DNA of 64,000 bases from assembly GCA_023663505.1 (NCBI GenBank), contig JAMPHH010000010.1, positions 1-64,000 on the forward strand. Reading direction: 5' to 3'. The notes beneath the pieces were generated by a model. That model did no database searches and was not told the origin of the DNA. It was given only the letters and a program-made list of their open reading frames with translations. A program made the position numbers and the translations under genes. The stretch is from Muribaculum sp. (GTDB lineage: Bacteria > Bacillota > Clostridia > Lachnospirales > Lachnospiraceae). The first letter of the stretch is position 1; each line of letters begins with the position of its first letter. Below are positions 40,566-48,323 of the stretch, in pieces.

Positions 40566-41276
40566 CTAATTCGCGGCGGGCGTTTTATAGCCTGCCACAA
40601 ATCCTTCAAAAATCCGAAAACAAATCTGCACCACCGAGCATAACACGATATAGATTGCAAAAATCACCAGATAAGCCTCGATATAATTGTATCCGTATGC
40701 CGCGTTTATCTTTGCGATTGCGGTGATGTCCTTTACCGTCATCAGAAATGCCAAGGAGGTGCTTTTGAGCAGGTTGACGGTTGTGTTGCACAGATTGGGC
40801 AGAGCCGACACCAATGCCTGCGGAATGATGATCCGCCAATATGCCTGTCCCTTTGACAATCCGATAGAGAGCGCCGCCTCAAGCTGCCCTTGGCTGACAG
40901 TCAACAGCGCCGAGCGGAACACCTCGGAAAGCACTGCCGTTGTGTTCATGGAGAAGATAATATACGCATACAATCGGCTGTCCACCTGAAAAATATTGAA
41001 GTCTGACAGCAGAACATTTTTAATCAGATAATTCAGCAGGCTCGGCAGCAGGCTATACAAAAATAAAATCTGTACCACGATGGGCGTACTCCGAATAAAA
41101 GAAACATAGCCGCCAATCAGCCTGCCCGCCGCCTTTTTCTCCAATCTGCCAAGCGCCATAAAGAATCCAAGAGGTATGGATATAAGCAATGTCACCAATG
41201 TCAACTGCAGCGTCACCGGCACTCCTGCCAAGGCGTCCAGAAGGGTTTTCGCCATAAATTCCGTATTCAGTTTCAT
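40566..41276 (-). CDS. Amino acid ABC transporter permease (second)
   Basis: Inner membrane permease of 236 residues, HisM/GlnP family, with about five membrane segments. Near the N-terminus it has G-V-P-V-T-L-Q-L-T-L, and the cytoplasmic EAA loop reads E-A-A-L-S-I-G-L-S-K-G-Q-A-Y-W-R-I-I-I-P-Q-A, which contacts the ATPase. It lies 21 bases downstream of a second permease gene, so the transporter is a heterodimer like TcyL/TcyM of Bacillus. Substrate is inferred as a sulfur amino acid from context. Confidence 0.92.
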   Translation of the reverse strand: MKLNTEFMAKTLLDALAGVPVTLQLTLVTLLISIPLGFFMALGRLEKKAAGRLIGGYVSFIRSTPIVVQILFLYSLLPSLLNYLIKNVLLSDFNIFQVDSRLYAYIIFSMNTTAVLSEVFRSALLTVSQGQLEAALSIGLSKGQAYWRIIIPQALVSALPNLCNTTVNLLKSTSLAFLMTVKDITAIAKINAAYGYNYIEAYLVIFAIYIVLCSVVQICFRIFEGFVAGYKTPAAN

Positions 41277-41297
41277 GCAAATCTCCCCTTTCTTATC

Positions 41298-42002
41298 TTA
41301 AACCGCCTTCAACAGCTTTTTGCCCCTTGCCAGTCTCCTCTCCAAATACCCAAAGCCCTTCTCCAACAGGATCGTCAGAACCCAGTACAATATCATCAGC
41401 GCCAGATAGACTTCCAACGCATAGGAGCCTTGATTTTGACCGATGATAAGCTGCCCCTTCCCCATGATGTCAATCAGACCGATGGTGTAGGCAAGAGAAC
41501 CCTCTTTCATCAGGTTCACGACGGCATTGGTAAAGTTCGGAATCGCTACCACGATACACTGGGGGAGCACAATACGGCGAAAAGCCTGAAATTCCGTGAG
41601 CCCGACGCTGATCGCCGCCTCTCTCTGTCCCTTGTCCACAGCCTCGTATGCCGAACGGAACACCTCAGCCATGGTGGAGGAGAACAATATGGTAAAGGTC
41701 ACGATCACAAAAAATCCCTTGCTGAAATGATTGATATTGATTCCAAACGCAAGCAGGAATTCCGGCAGACCATAGTACACGATAAAGAGCATCACGATGG
41801 ACGGCACGCACCGCGTAATATAGATATAAATCTCCGCCAATGCCTTGGCGATCCGCCCTCTCCTGACCTTTGCCATAGCCAGTAATACTCCTAAGAGTCC
41901 TCCAAAGAACACAGTTCCTATAACCATTGCCAGCGTCACCCAAAGATACGGTATCAGTTGTGGTAAAACCTCAATTATGTAAGATGGATGAAACGGTCTC
42001 AT
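41298..42002 (-). CDS. Amino acid ABC transporter permease (first)
   Basis: Permease of 234 residues, HisM/GlnP family. The EAA loop is E-A-A-I-S-V-G-L-T-E-F-Q-A-F-R-R-I-V-L-P-Q, followed by the usual P-N-F-T-N-A-V-V-N-L-M-K-E-G-S-L-A. Its start codon overlaps the stop of the UroD-like gene by four bases (ATGA), indicating translational coupling, so the methyltransferase-like gene is an integral part of this transporter operon. With the permease at 40566-41276 it forms the membrane channel. Confidence 0.92.
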   Translation of the reverse strand: MRPFHPSYIIEVLPQLIPYLWVTLAMVIGTVFFGGLLGVLLAMAKVRRGRIAKALAEIYIYITRCVPSIVMLFIVYYGLPEFLLAFGININHFSKGFFVIVTFTILFSSTMAEVFRSAYEAVDKGQREAAISVGLTEFQAFRRIVLPQCIVVAIPNFTNAVVNLMKEGSLAYTIGLIDIMGKGQLIIGQNQGSYALEVYLALMILYWVLTILLEKGFGYLERRLARGKKLLKAV

Positions 42003-42991
42003 AGCGTTATTTCCTTTGCCTTATTTCTAACCCATTCTAAGTGCTCAAGCGGCGTGTCACTGGGAATCGTGCAATCCGCTCCAAGTATGATCCCCTGAGT
42101 GCCCGCTCCCTTGATGAGCCGCTCAGTCTCCGCCTCGATCTGCTCCTTGCTGCCCTTATAGAGAATACCCTTCTCCGTGTTGTCGAATCCCCCGATCACG
42201 GCACGGTTGGCGAATAATTTCTTGCCCTCCTCAAGAGGCACACCCTCCACCACTACCGCCCAGTTGATCACCTTGGCGGGATAATCCACATAGACAGACA
42301 GATCATTCTTTGCTCCCTCATATCCGCAGATATGCAGGATATTGTATTCGCTCACCGCATTAGCCGCCTTTAAGACCGCGAGCTCACCGGGAGCGACGTA
42401 TTTGAGATATTCCTCCTTCGTAAGTCCCGCATCCTGAATGTTCTGTACGCTTAGATAAATTCCGTCCGCGCCGCCCTCCTGAATCACACGCCTTGCCAGC
42501 TCGGACACATCTTTCCCGATTTCCCCAAGCGCATGCGCCACGCTCTCGGGATCCTCCTTCAAAAGCTGCCCCAGTGTCAGTCCGCTGCCTGATGCCTCCA
42601 ACAAGAACTTGAAATAGGTCGCCGGGGCAAAGATATTATAAAAGGTCGCCACCTCTTGCCCAAACTGCCCTGTCAGGGTCTTGACCAGCTTCACCTGCGC
42701 GTCTATCCATTCCTTTGTACCGCTCGCCTTCACCTGCGCCAGATCCTTCACACTCTTCACCGCCTGAGCGGACTCGTTGGGATAGACAAAATACCCGTCG
42801 CTCATCAGCTTCACGAAGTCGGGATGAAAGCTTTCATAGAAGCTCTTATGCCCCTCGATATTTCTCTGTATTGTCTCCGGTTTGTCCACAAAGAGGCTGT
42901 CCGGCGCAAAATGGAACCAAAAGCCTACCGGTACCCTCTCCGTCTTCTTGTTGTCAAATGCCGCAAATACCAATTCTCTTTTCTCGCTCAT
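41999..42991 (-). CDS. Uroporphyrinogen decarboxylase family protein, MtaA-like zinc methyltransferase
   Basis: A 330-residue TIM-barrel protein of the UroD superfamily. The zinc ligands of MtaA/MtbA-type corrinoid methyltransferases are visible: H-x-C in L-H-I-C-G-Y and a later cysteine in G-A-D-C-T-I. True HemE lacks this set, and no other heme gene is present, so it probably moves a methyl group to or from a thiol. It is coupled to the permease gene (4-base overlap) and follows the binding protein gene by 46 bases. A link to a methylated sulfur compound carried by the transporter is an inference. Confidence 0.78.
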   Translation of the reverse strand: MSEKRELVFAAFDNKKTERVPVGFWFHFAPDSLFVDKPETIQRNIEGHKSFYESFHPDFVKLMSDGYFVYPNESAQAVKSVKDLAQVKASGTKEWIDAQVKLVKTLTGQFGQEVATFYNIFAPATYFKFLLEASGSGLTLGQLLKEDPESVAHALGEIGKDVSELARRVIQEGGADGIYLSVQNIQDAGLTKEEYLKYVAPGELAVLKAANAVSEYNILHICGYEGAKNDLSVYVDYPAKVINWAVVVEGVPLEEGKKLFANRAVIGGFDNTEKGILYKGSKEQIEAETERLIKGAGTQGIILGADCTIPSDTPLEHLEWVRNKAKEITL

Positions 42992-43037
42992 GATCCTTCT
43001 CCTTTTCTGTGCTGCATATAGCAGAATTATTGTAGAT

Positions 43038-43931
43038 TTATAACTCGTCTCCCTTTACATAGCCTTCCGGTATGTACTCGAACAGGCTGTAGCCGAAATA
43101 TTGCTCTGCCAGATCCTCCAGTGTGCCATTTGCCTCCAATTCTTCCCACGCCTTGTCATAGGCGTCCGCCAGCTCTTGGTTATTGATATTGAAAAGCGGC
43201 CATGTGGGGATCGCCTCGTAGGTCACATAAGAAAGCTTATCCGCATACTGGTGGTACTCGCCCTCCTCCGATATCACATTGGCTTCAAATGTCGTTCTGA
43301 TATCAAAGTGCGCGTCATACCTGCCCTCCAACACCCACTGATAAGCATCCGCATTCTCAAACTGATCTGACGCAATCAGCTCCACCTGCTTGTCGGGATG
43401 GTTCTTGTTGTAATTCTCCACCACATTATACTGTGCGTTCTGAGGTGCAATCGGCGCGAGCTTGCCACTGTACTCAGCAAATTCCTCAAGGCTAGTAACC
43501 TTCTGTGCGTCCTCAGAGCGAATGGTTATACCGATAGTGCTGGAGCCGATATAGTGCTCTGGGAAAACGTAGGTCTCTGAACGGGCGGCTGTCCACCATA
43601 CCCCTTTGACGCCTATGTCATACTTACCTGACTCCACACCGATCAGCACGTCATCATGCGAGGTTCCCACAAATTGAAATTCATACTGCGGAAGAAGCTC
43701 ATCTATTGCCTTCAAAACCGCTACCTCATAGCCGTCAGAAGCCCCGCCTTCGTCCACAAAGTCATAGGGCGGATATGCCTGCGGGTGGGCAATTGTAATC
43801 GTCTGTACGCCGTCCGTGCCGGATTTTGAACTGTTCACCGCCGCTTCCTGCCCGCATGCCGTCAGCCCCGAAAGGGATAGTCCTGCCAACAGTCCAAATG
43901 TCAATACTCTTTGCAAATTTAATTTTTTCAT
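43038..43931 (-). CDS. Amino acid ABC transporter substrate-binding lipoprotein
   Basis: Solute-binding protein of 297 residues (SBP_bac_3 family). A signal peptide ends in the lipobox L-T-A-C-G, so it is tethered to the outer face of the membrane. The mature part begins the fold with A-Y-P-P-Y-D-F and contains S-G-K-Y-D-I-G-V-K-G and W-W-T-A-A-R-S-E-T-Y-V-F-P, as in cystine and glutamine binding proteins. The start at 43931 follows AGGAGG by eight bases. It lies 38 bases after cysK and heads the transporter genes. Confidence 0.92.
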   Translation of the reverse strand: MKKLNLQRVLTFGLLAGLSLSGLTACGQEAAVNSSKSGTDGVQTITIAHPQAYPPYDFVDEGGASDGYEVAVLKAIDELLPQYEFQFVGTSHDDVLIGVESGKYDIGVKGVWWTAARSETYVFPEHYIGSSTIGITIRSEDAQKVTSLEEFAEYSGKLAPIAPQNAQYNVVENYNKNHPDKQVELIASDQFENADAYQWVLEGRYDAHFDIRTTFEANVISEEGEYHQYADKLSYVTYEAIPTWPLFNINNQELADAYDKAWEELEANGTLEDLAEQYFGYSLFEYIPEGYVKGDEL

Positions 43932-43969
43932 AACTTTTTCCTCCTCTAACATCATTATCTTGTTTCTTT

Positions 43970-44914
43970 CTACTGACTCTCATCACTAAAAAGCGGAGTG
44001 GATAAATACCTGTCGCCGGAATCCGGAAGCAGTACCACGATATTCTTGCCCTTATTCTCCGGCCTTGCCGCAAGGATCGCCGCCGCCTTCAACGCCGCTC
44101 CCGAAGAAATCCCCACAAGAATCCCTTCCGACAAGGCGAATGCCCTGCCCTCCGCAAAGGCGTCCTCATTCTCAATCGTGATGATCTCGTCATACACCTT
44201 GGTGTTTAACACCTCCGGCACGAACCCCGCGCCGATTCCCTGAATCTTGTGGGGACCGGGCAGTCCGTTGGAAAGCACCGGACTTGCCGCAGGTTCCACC
44301 GCAACCACCTTCACATCGGGATTTTGTTCCTTTAAATATTCTCCCACGCCTGTGATCGTTCCTCCCGTCCCGACGCCTGCCACGAAGATGTCCACCCTGC
44401 CGTCCGTCTGCCGCCAGATCTCAGGTCCCGTTGTCGCCTTATGTATCTCGGGGTTCGCCGGATTGACAAACTGCCCCAAGATCACCGCACCGTCAATCTC
44501 CTTTTCCAACTCCTCCGCCTTGGCGATGGCGCCCTTCATACCCTTTGCCCCTTCTGTGAGCACAAGCTGCGCACCGTATGCCTTCAAAAGATTTCTCCGC
44601 TCCACGCTCATGGTCTCAGGCAATGTCAGGATTGCCTTGTAGCCCTTCGCGGCGGCGACCGCAGCCAACCCGATTCCGGTATTGCCTGACGTGGGTTCAA
44701 TGATAGTCGCCCCCGGCTTGAGCTTTCCTGCCCGCTCCGCGTCCTCGATCATCGCCAAGGCGATACGATCCTTCACCGAGCCCGCCGGATTCAGATACTC
44801 CAGCTTGGCAAAAAGCACTGCGCTGTCTATTCCCGACCGTTTGCTGTACCCGTTTAATTTTAATAAGGGGGTGTTGCCAATCAGCTCTAACGCACTTTCC
44901 TTAAATTCCGCCAT
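43970..44914 (-). CDS. cysK: Cysteine synthase A (O-acetylserine sulfhydrylase)
   Basis: PLP enzyme of 314 residues that makes L-cysteine from O-acetylserine and sulfide. K48 in N-P-A-G-S-V-K-D-R binds PLP; the E-P-T-S-G-N-T-G-I-G-L substrate loop and the G-T-G-G-T phosphate loop are intact. The start at 44914 has GGAGGAACTG just upstream. It is the first gene of the cysK-ABC-UroD-ABC-SDR-nifS-nifU unit and has a near-consensus promoter flanked by two dyads. No cysE is next to it. Confidence 0.96.
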   Translation of the reverse strand: MAEFKESALELIGNTPLLKLNGYSKRSGIDSAVLFAKLEYLNPAGSVKDRIALAMIEDAERAGKLKPGATIIEPTSGNTGIGLAAVAAAKGYKAILTLPETMSVERRNLLKAYGAQLVLTEGAKGMKGAIAKAEELEKEIDGAVILGQFVNPANPEIHKATTGPEIWRQTDGRVDIFVAGVGTGGTITGVGEYLKEQNPDVKVVAVEPAASPVLSNGLPGPHKIQGIGAGFVPEVLNTKVYDEIITIENEDAFAEGRAFALSEGILVGISSGAALKAAAILAARPENKGKNIVVLLPDSGDRYLSTPLFSDESQ

Positions 44915-44944
44915 AATCAGTTCCTCCGTTCCTGCATTTTTAAT

Positions 44945-44963
44945 ACCTATAGTTTTCATAGGT
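44945..44963. promoter_or_regulatory. Putative Rrf2/CymR-type operator at the cysK start site
   Basis: ACCTAT-N7-ATAGGT, a perfect dyad covering roughly +6 to +24 of the predicted cysK transcript. It matches CCTAC-N7-GTAGG at the metY promoter in spacing and position. Binding here would block transcription. Confidence 0.55.
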
Positions 44964-44975
44964 TTTATGGCTATT

Positions 44976-45004
44976 ATTATACGTTCTCAAATGTTGTCTG
45001 TCAA
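44976..45004 (-). promoter_or_regulatory. Promoter of cysK
   Basis: Consensus TTGACA (44999-45004) and TATAAT (44976-44981) with a 17-base spacer on the minus strand, giving a leader of about 55 bases. Confidence 0.8.
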
Positions 45005-45035
45005 TCCCTGTGGCAACTGCTAATTCTTAGGGCTG

Positions 45036-45056
45036 GCTATAAGCTGTGTTTATAGC
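45036..45056. promoter_or_regulatory. Putative LysR-type activator site upstream of cysK
   Basis: GCTATAA-N7-TTATAGC, a perfect dyad centred about 77 bases ahead of the predicted cysK start and overlapping the patB stop codon. It matches the dyads at 37122-37142 and 47738-47758. Confidence 0.6.
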
Positions 45057-46252
45057 TAATGTCCCTGTCCCAATACCGCGTTTTTCAGCCGCTCCAACGC
45101 CGTCTCCAATGTCTTTCTCGGACAGGCGACATTGATCCGCTCGAAGCCTTCTCCCGCACCGCCAAAGATAGCCCCGCTGTCCAGCCACAGCCCCGCCTTT
45201 TCCACGATCAGCCGCTCCCTGTCAGGCTCCGTCAGTCCAAGTCCCCTGAAGTCAAGCCACACCAGATAAGTCCCCTCCGGCTCGATCAGGCGGATATCGG
45301 GCAGCTCCCTTTGTAAAAACTCCCGTACATAATCTATGTTGCCCTTGACATAATACAGCATTGCCTCGTACCAAGTACCGCCATACCGATAAGCGGCTTC
45401 CGTGGCAGTAAGCCCCAAGGTGTTCACCTGACTGTATCCGATGGCATTTAGCTGTCTCTTAAAGGAACGCCGCAGCTCCTTATTCGGGATAAAGATATTG
45501 GACACCTGCAGACCCGCCAGATTAAAGGTCTTGGCAGCCGAGGTACATGTAACGGAAATCTCCCGCAGCTCCTCCCGCAAATTGGCGAACACGAGATGCC
45601 GACGCTCTCCATATACAAAATCTTCATGAATCTCATCGCTCACCACGGTCACATGATGCTTAAGACATATCTCGCCGAGCGTCAAGAGCTCCTCCCTCGT
45701 CCACACCCTGCCCACGGGATTGTGCGGGCTGCACAGCAGGAACAGCTTCACATGATGCTTCACGATTTTGTCCTCAAAATCCGTAAAATCAATCCCATAC
45801 CGCCCATCATCTCCAAGCACCAGATCGCTGCTTACCGCCACTCGTCCGTTGTCCTCGATCACCTCGGTAAACGGGTAATACACAGGCTGCTGAACCAACA
45901 CGGCATCCCCCTCCCCGGTATACGCCTTCACCGCGAGCGCCAAAGCCACCACCACGCCGGGTGTCTGCATAAGCCAGCTCTGCTCCACCCTCCACCCATG
46001 TCTTTTCTCCTGCCAGTCTGCCACAGCCCTAAAATACCCGTCGCCCGTCTCCGTGTAGCCAAAGATCCCATGCTCCACCCGCTGTCTGACCACGTCCAAC
46101 ACGATACTGGAGGTTTTGAAATCCATATCCGCCACCCAAAGAGGAAGAACGTCCTTTGGCTTACCTCTTTTCTCCGCGACATCATACTTCAGACAGTCTG
46201 TATTTTTCCGCTCAATGAGCTCGTCAAAATTGATATTCTGCTCCTTCATCAC
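45056..46252 (-). CDS. PatB/MalY-type PLP-dependent C-S lyase
   Basis: Fold-type I PLP enzyme of 398 residues. It opens the family pattern with L-P-L-W-V-A-D-M-D-F, has C-S-P-H-N-P-V-G-R-V-W, and the PLP lysine in S-A-A-K-T-F-N-L-A-G-L. These are the marks of PatB/MalY cystathionine beta-lyases, which cleave the C-S bond of cystathionine or cysteine conjugates to give homocysteine or a thiol plus pyruvate and ammonia. It follows the gene at 46264-47415 by 11 bases, and the two probably form one operon. The second of two initial methionine codons is an equally good start. Confidence 0.92.
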   Translation of the reverse strand: MMKEQNINFDELIERKNTDCLKYDVAEKRGKPKDVLPLWVADMDFKTSSIVLDVVRQRVEHGIFGYTETGDGYFRAVADWQEKRHGWRVEQSWLMQTPGVVVALALAVKAYTGEGDAVLVQQPVYYPFTEVIEDNGRVAVSSDLVLGDDGRYGIDFTDFEDKIVKHHVKLFLLCSPHNPVGRVWTREELLTLGEICLKHHVTVVSDEIHEDFVYGERRHLVFANLREELREISVTCTSAAKTFNLAGLQVSNIFIPNKELRRSFKRQLNAIGYSQVNTLGLTATEAAYRYGGTWYEAMLYYVKGNIDYVREFLQRELPDIRLIEPEGTYLVWLDFRGLGLTEPDRERLIVEKAGLWLDSGAIFGGAGEGFERINVACPRKTLETALERLKNAVLGQGH

Positions 46253-46263
46253 ACACGCTCCTT

Positions 46264-47415
46264 TCAGGCAAAGGACTCAAACGCCTGCTTTAAATCCCTG
46301 ATCAAATCTTCCTTGTCCTCGATTCCCGCCGACAGTCTCAACACACTGTCCGTAATCCCGTTTTTCAGCCGCACCTCCTCCGGCACATCTGCATGGGTCT
46401 GCGTGGCCGGATAGGTTAGCAGCGTTTCCGTGCCGCCCAAGCTCTCCGCATAATGGATCAGGCGGACGGAGCTTAACAGGTGAAACGCCAGCTCCCTGCT
46501 CTCCACCTCGAAGGTGACCATACTGCCAAAGCCCCTCGCCTGCCTTTTACATATTTCATATCCCGCGCTTCCCTCGATTCCCGGGTAGTAAACCTTCCTC
46601 ACCCTCCCGTTAGACCTTAGGAATTCTACAATGGCGGCGGCATTCTCCTGCGCCTTTTCCATGCGGAGGGGCAATGTCTTGATTCCCCGCAGGATCAGCC
46701 AACTGTCAAAGGGCGCAAGCCCCGACCCCACGGTCTTGATCAGAAACCGCATCCGCTCCGATATCTCCTGCCTGTTCGTGACCACGAAGCCCGCCAGTGT
46801 ATCATTGTGCCCGCCCAAGAATTTGGTTCCGCTGTGAATCACCACATCTGCCCCCAGCTGCAAGGGATTCTGAAAATACGGTGACAAAAAGGTGTTGTCC
46901 ACAATCAGCAGGAGCTGATTCTCCTTTGCTATCTTAGAAAGCTTGGCTATGTCTATCACGTTCATCATGGGGTTGGTCGGAGTCTCTATAAAGATTGCCT
47001 TGGTATTCTCCCTGATATAATCCTCGATATTCTCCGCGGCACAGTCTATATGGCTGAACTCTATGCCGTTCTTCTCGCTGATATTGCCGAACAGCCGTAT
47101 GCTCCCCCCGTAAAGATCTGCGTCCGTTATGATATGATCCCCGGGGCGGAAAAGCTCCATAAAAGCCGTGATCGCCGCCATGCCGCTAGAAAACGCCAGT
47201 GCGTCGATACCGCCCTCCAGAGAAGCCACCACATTTTCAAGCTGCTGCCTTGTGGGATTCTGCGTTCTGCTGTAATCAAAGCCCGTGCTTTTCCCCACTC
47301 CCGGATGCGCATAGGTCGCCGTTTGATAGATGGGAAAGCTGATCGCGCCCGTCTTGTCCCCTTGAAAAGCCTCCCCGTTCCCATAGATACACCTTGTAGC
47401 AATTCCATAATCCAT
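46264..47415 (-). CDS. Cystathionine gamma-synthase/lyase family PLP enzyme
   Basis: Cys/Met metabolism PLP enzyme of 383 residues. K198 in H-S-G-T-K-F-L-G-G-H-N-D is the PLP lysine; Y-S-R-T-Q-N-P-T-R, L-E-G-G-I-D-A-L-A-F-S-S-G-M-A-A-I and the closing L-R-L-S-A-G-I-E-D motif define the family. It lacks the MetY insertion, so it is a cystathionine lyase or synthase; sequence alone does not separate these. The start at 47415 has GAGGATAATT upstream. It is the first gene of the pair with the PatB-type lyase and is divergent from the Rrf2 regulator gene. Confidence 0.9.
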   Translation of the reverse strand: MDYGIATRCIYGNGEAFQGDKTGAISFPIYQTATYAHPGVGKSTGFDYSRTQNPTRQQLENVVASLEGGIDALAFSSGMAAITAFMELFRPGDHIITDADLYGGSIRLFGNISEKNGIEFSHIDCAAENIEDYIRENTKAIFIETPTNPMMNVIDIAKLSKIAKENQLLLIVDNTFLSPYFQNPLQLGADVVIHSGTKFLGGHNDTLAGFVVTNRQEISERMRFLIKTVGSGLAPFDSWLILRGIKTLPLRMEKAQENAAAIVEFLRSNGRVRKVYYPGIEGSAGYEICKRQARGFGSMVTFEVESRELAFHLLSSVRLIHYAESLGGTETLLTYPATQTHADVPEEVRLKNGITDSVLRLSAGIEDKEDLIRDLKQAFESFA

Positions 47416-47527
47416 AATTATCCTCATTTCTGCGCTGCTTTCTTATCATGCGAATCCATACCACGGATTACGGGTTTGTGCCAAGCCGTTTCCGACTATG
47501 CAGCGCGCAGACACAAACCGTTACCCG

Positions 47528-47697
47528 CCTTGAATATGGTCATATTTTACCATGATTAAAGTTCAATCATGGCGTTTATGGCCATTCGGCCGTTTCTTGC
47601 CTTGAATATGGTCATATTTTACCATGATTAAAGTTCAATCATGGCGTTTATGGCCATTCGGCCGCTTCCTGCCTTGAATATGGTCATATTGTACCAT
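47528..47697. repeat. 72-bp palindromic tandem repeat, copies c and d (2.4 units)
   Basis: Two full units (47528-47599, 47600-47671) and a partial third (47672-47697), nearly identical. Each contains ATGGT/ACCAT, CCATGATT/AATCATGG and GGCCATTCGGCC hairpins. It fills the centre of the 477-base divergent gap 47416-47892, which holds no gene but contains this array and the dyad at 47738-47758. A short plus-strand frame across 47766-47957 is not convincing. Confidence 0.92.
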
Positions 47698-47737
47698 GAG
47701 CCTTTGAGCAGGTGGTATTACATAAAACCGATATCCT

Positions 47738-47758
47738 GTTATAAGAAGGAGTTATAAC
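47738..47758. promoter_or_regulatory. Putative LysR-type site upstream of the Rrf2 gene
   Basis: GTTATAA-N7-TTATAAC, a perfect 7-base dyad, followed by CCGAC as at the metY site. It lies 135 bases before the Rrf2 start codon and may serve that gene or the divergent C-S lyase operon. Confidence 0.55.
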
Positions 47759-47892
47759 CGACAAGATGACTGCGGAACAACCGAGCGGTATCGGTTCGGT
47801 AACGATTCACAGCCTTAAGGGGATTTGGGAATTGAAAGCCTACCTTTCCTGTGGTATGATAGGTTTTAGATTGATGATTGGAGGACGCTTTG

Positions 47893-48309
47893 ATGAAAAT
47901 CTCGACGCGCGGACGTTATTCCTTGAGAATGATGATAGACTTGGCGCAGCATTATGACGAGGGCTTTATCGCCCTGAAAGACATTTCCGCCAGACAAAAT
48001 ATCTCCAAAAAATACTTAGAGCAGATCATTCCGTTTCTCAACCGAAACAACCTGCTCATCACAAACCGCGGTCATATGGGGGGCTATAAGCTCTCAAGGC
48101 ACCCCTCCAAAATCACGGTAAAGGACATACTGCTCAGCGCGGAGGGCAGTCTTGCGCCTGTGAGCTGCATGGACAACGACCCCAACGTGTGCGAACGCTG
48201 CGCGGATTGCCTTACCCTGCCCGTGTATCAGGGATTATACGAGGTGATCACCCAATATTTCAGCGGCATCTCCCTCCAATCCATTCTGGACGGACAGCCC
48301 TTGCCTTGA
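47893..48309 (+). CDS. Rrf2 family transcriptional regulator (CymR/IscR-like)
   Basis: Winged-helix repressor of 138 residues beginning M-K-I-S-T-R-G-R-Y-S-L-R-M-M, the standard Rrf2 opening. The recognition region has I-S-K-K-Y-L-E-Q-I-I and R-G-x-x-G-G-Y-K-L. Four cysteines, C92, C100, C103 and C106, could hold an iron-sulfur cluster as in IscR, unlike Bacillus CymR, which has none. The start has GGAGGACG ahead of it. It stands between the C-S lyase operon and a LysR gene, beside cysteine and Fe-S genes, so it is the probable regulator of that region. Confidence 0.88.
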   Translation: MKISTRGRYSLRMMIDLAQHYDEGFIALKDISARQNISKKYLEQIIPFLNRNNLLITNRGHMGGYKLSRHPSKITVKDILLSAEGSLAPVSCMDNDPNVCERCADCLTLPVYQGLYEVITQYFSGISLQSILDGQPLP

Positions 48310-48323
48310 AAACAGCCGCCCCT

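Noticed and set aside
41999..42991. Annotation as a heme-pathway uroporphyrinogen decarboxylase (HemE)
   Set aside because: The H-x-C...C zinc ligands and the transporter context favour an MtaA-like methyltransferase.
47528..47697. Possible CRISPR array at the 72-bp repeats
   Set aside because: Units are contiguous without unique spacers, only 2.4 copies, and no cas gene is present.
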